Assembly: GCA_034423115.1 (NCBI GenBank)
Contig: DAOUJD010000105.1
Location: 1 to 7,269, forward strand
Length of the DNA stretch: 7,269 nt
Direction of reading: 5' to 3'
Source: Bin87 sp034423115
Lineage (GTDB): Bacteria; Chloroflexota; Dehalococcoidia; Lucifugimonadales; UBA3495
Shown: in pieces, positions 6,384 to 7,269 of the stretch
Layout: each line of letters begins with the position of its first letter
How positions within the stretch are numbered: the stretch's first letter is position 1
The notes under the pieces: model-generated
What the model was told of the DNA's origin: nothing
Seen by the model: the letters and a program-made list of their open reading frames with translations, nothing else
The model's database searches: none
Program-made: the position numbers and the translations under genes

Positions 6384-6396
6384 GTACGGTATACGG

Positions 6397-7269
6397 TCAG
6401 GCCGCGACTGAAGTCTGACGGGCTTCGACCCTGGCGATGAACTCCAGCAGGTGTGCGGCGTAGAAAGTGGACTTCATGTGGTAGCGGTTGGTGGCGGCGA
6501 TGCCCGGGAAGGTGTTGTCGTGCTGACCGATCACCGCCCATTCCTCGTGGGTCCACGCCGATGGGAGCAGCTCCGCGTGTGGTACCAGTCGCTTCACGTT
6601 CTCCGCCGCAGACTTGTGGTGAACGTCGTCCGGCGTGTTGCCCTCGAAAGCCAGCACCGGGCACGTGATGGACGCCAACTGCTCCTCGGTCAGGTCTCCC
6701 ACCGGGTTAGGTTGGGAGAACTGGTCGCGCCAGCGGCGCATGACGGAACAGAACTCCTCAGGATCCATGGCAAGGATCCGTTCCCGGTTGTCAGCGTTGT
6801 CCCGGATGCGCTGCTCGAAAAACTCGGTAGCGGCCACGGCGGCCATCCCGCCCCGCTCGGCAGCCTCGATGTACTGTCCGTAGTAGCCGGGGGACATCAG
6901 CTCCGCGCTCCTCGGCCCGCCGGAGACTTCCCAGATGAATACCCCCTTGACCACCTCCGGGTGGCGAACCGCCACCGTCAGGGAAGTGCGCGAACCGGCG
7001 GATCCCCCGGCCAAGTAGGCCGGGACAACGCCCAGGTATTTCAGCAGCGCCGCCATTTCCTCAGCCCAATGGTGCTGCTCGGAAAGCTCGCCGCCGATCA
7101 CCACGTCGGACTTGCCGCAGTTGCGGCGGTCGTGGATGATCACATGGCAATGGGTCGACAGCAGGGCAGCCATGGGACGCAGGCCGTTGTGGTCCACCCG
7201 TCCGCCCGGCGTCAGCATGACCGTGGGGCCGGCGCCATACTCCTCGTAATACAGGTTGACTCCGTTTAT
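6397..7269 (-). CDS. Alpha/beta hydrolase, N-terminus outside window
   Basis: The frame is open from the right edge to a TGA at 6397-6399, giving 290 visible residues. The first, INGVNLYYEEYGAGPTVMLT, is the usual opening strand pair of alpha/beta hydrolases, so probably only a few residues are missing. Next come GGRVDHNG near 22-29, at the oxyanion-hole region, and VIIHDRRNCGKSD (43-55), the strand-4 signature. The nucleophile elbow is LAGGSAGSRTSL (86-97) with Ser90 in GxSxG form. A likely catalytic acid is Asp214 or Asp215 in EGNTPDDVHH, and a candidate His is His241 in AWTHEEW; the last two are inference. A cap-like helical stretch rich in charged residues lies at about 125-195. No signal peptide is visible. 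The family covers esterases, C-C bond hydrolases, haloperoxidase-like and epoxide hydrolase-like enzymes; I cannot choose. It is the first visible gene of an operon with the cupin gene 44 bases downstream. Confidence 0.93.
   Translation of the reverse strand: MNGVNLYYEEYGAGPTVMLTPGGRVDHNGLRPMAALLSTHCHVIIHDRRNCGKSDVVIGGELSEQHHWAEEMAALLKYLGVVPAYLAGGSAGSRTSLTVAVRHPEVVKGVFIWEVSGGPRSAELMSPGYYGQYIEAAERGGMAAVAATEFFEQRIRDNADNRERILAMDPEEFCSVMRRWRDQFSQPNPVGDLTEEQLASITCPVLAFEGNTPDDVHHKSAAENVKRLVPHAELLPSAWTHEEWAVIGQHDNTFPGIAATNRYHMKSTFYAAHLLEFIARVEARQTSVAA

Noticed and set aside
6353..6664. An upstream extension of the cupin frame to 217 residues
   Set aside because: It would overlap the hydrolase coding region almost entirely in another frame, and the ideal ribosome binding site sits directly before ATG 6350-6352.

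Overview
The window is GC-rich bacterial chromosomal DNA with six genes and at least two probable gene remnants. Its style is that of a large environmental genome with modest coding density: single-domain oxidoreductases and hydrolases, a lipobox-type secreted protein, and long spacers holding decayed coding sequence. The mix (split-barrel flavin-type protein, CYP2-like P450, SDR and VOC remnants, cupin, alpha/beta hydrolase, anchored 5'-nucleotidase) is compatible with Chloroflexota such as the SAR202/Dehalococcoidia lineages, or with another high-GC phylum. That placement is inference only. There is no rRNA or tRNA to fix it.

Layout. 1-204 (+) is the C-terminal end of an exodeoxyribonuclease III. 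344-763 (-) is a pyridoxamine-phosphate-oxidase-like (PPOX) split-barrel protein, convergent with the first gene, with a TTG start set by a strong AGGAGG. 764-1367 has no intact gene but carries, on the minus strand, what looks like the C-terminal tail of a retinol-dehydrogenase-type SDR. 1368-2786 (+) is a complete cytochrome P450. 2787-3005 is a convergent spacer with a perfect 20-bp tandem duplication. 3006-5306 (-) is a large lipoprotein: lipobox, coiled-coil stalk, metallophosphatase domain and 5'-nucleotidase C-terminal domain. 5307-6010 has no intact gene but carries a frameshifted VOC/glyoxalase-like C-terminus. 6011-6352 (-) is a small cupin, and 6397-7269 (-) an alpha/beta hydrolase whose N-terminus lies beyond the window. 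These last two form a short operon, hydrolase first.

How the genes relate. Only the hydrolase-cupin pair looks co-transcribed. The P450 has no ferredoxin or reductase beside it and must borrow redox partners from elsewhere. The nucleotidase probably acts outside the cytoplasmic membrane, releasing phosphate and nucleosides from extracellular nucleotides. I see no CRISPR array, integrase, transposase, toxin-antitoxin pair or defence island. I do not find a convincing new multi-gene system here; the observations most worth a second look are the variant metal-ligand motifs and EF-hand-like insert of the nucleotidase, the orphan soluble CYP2-like P450, and the two remnants.
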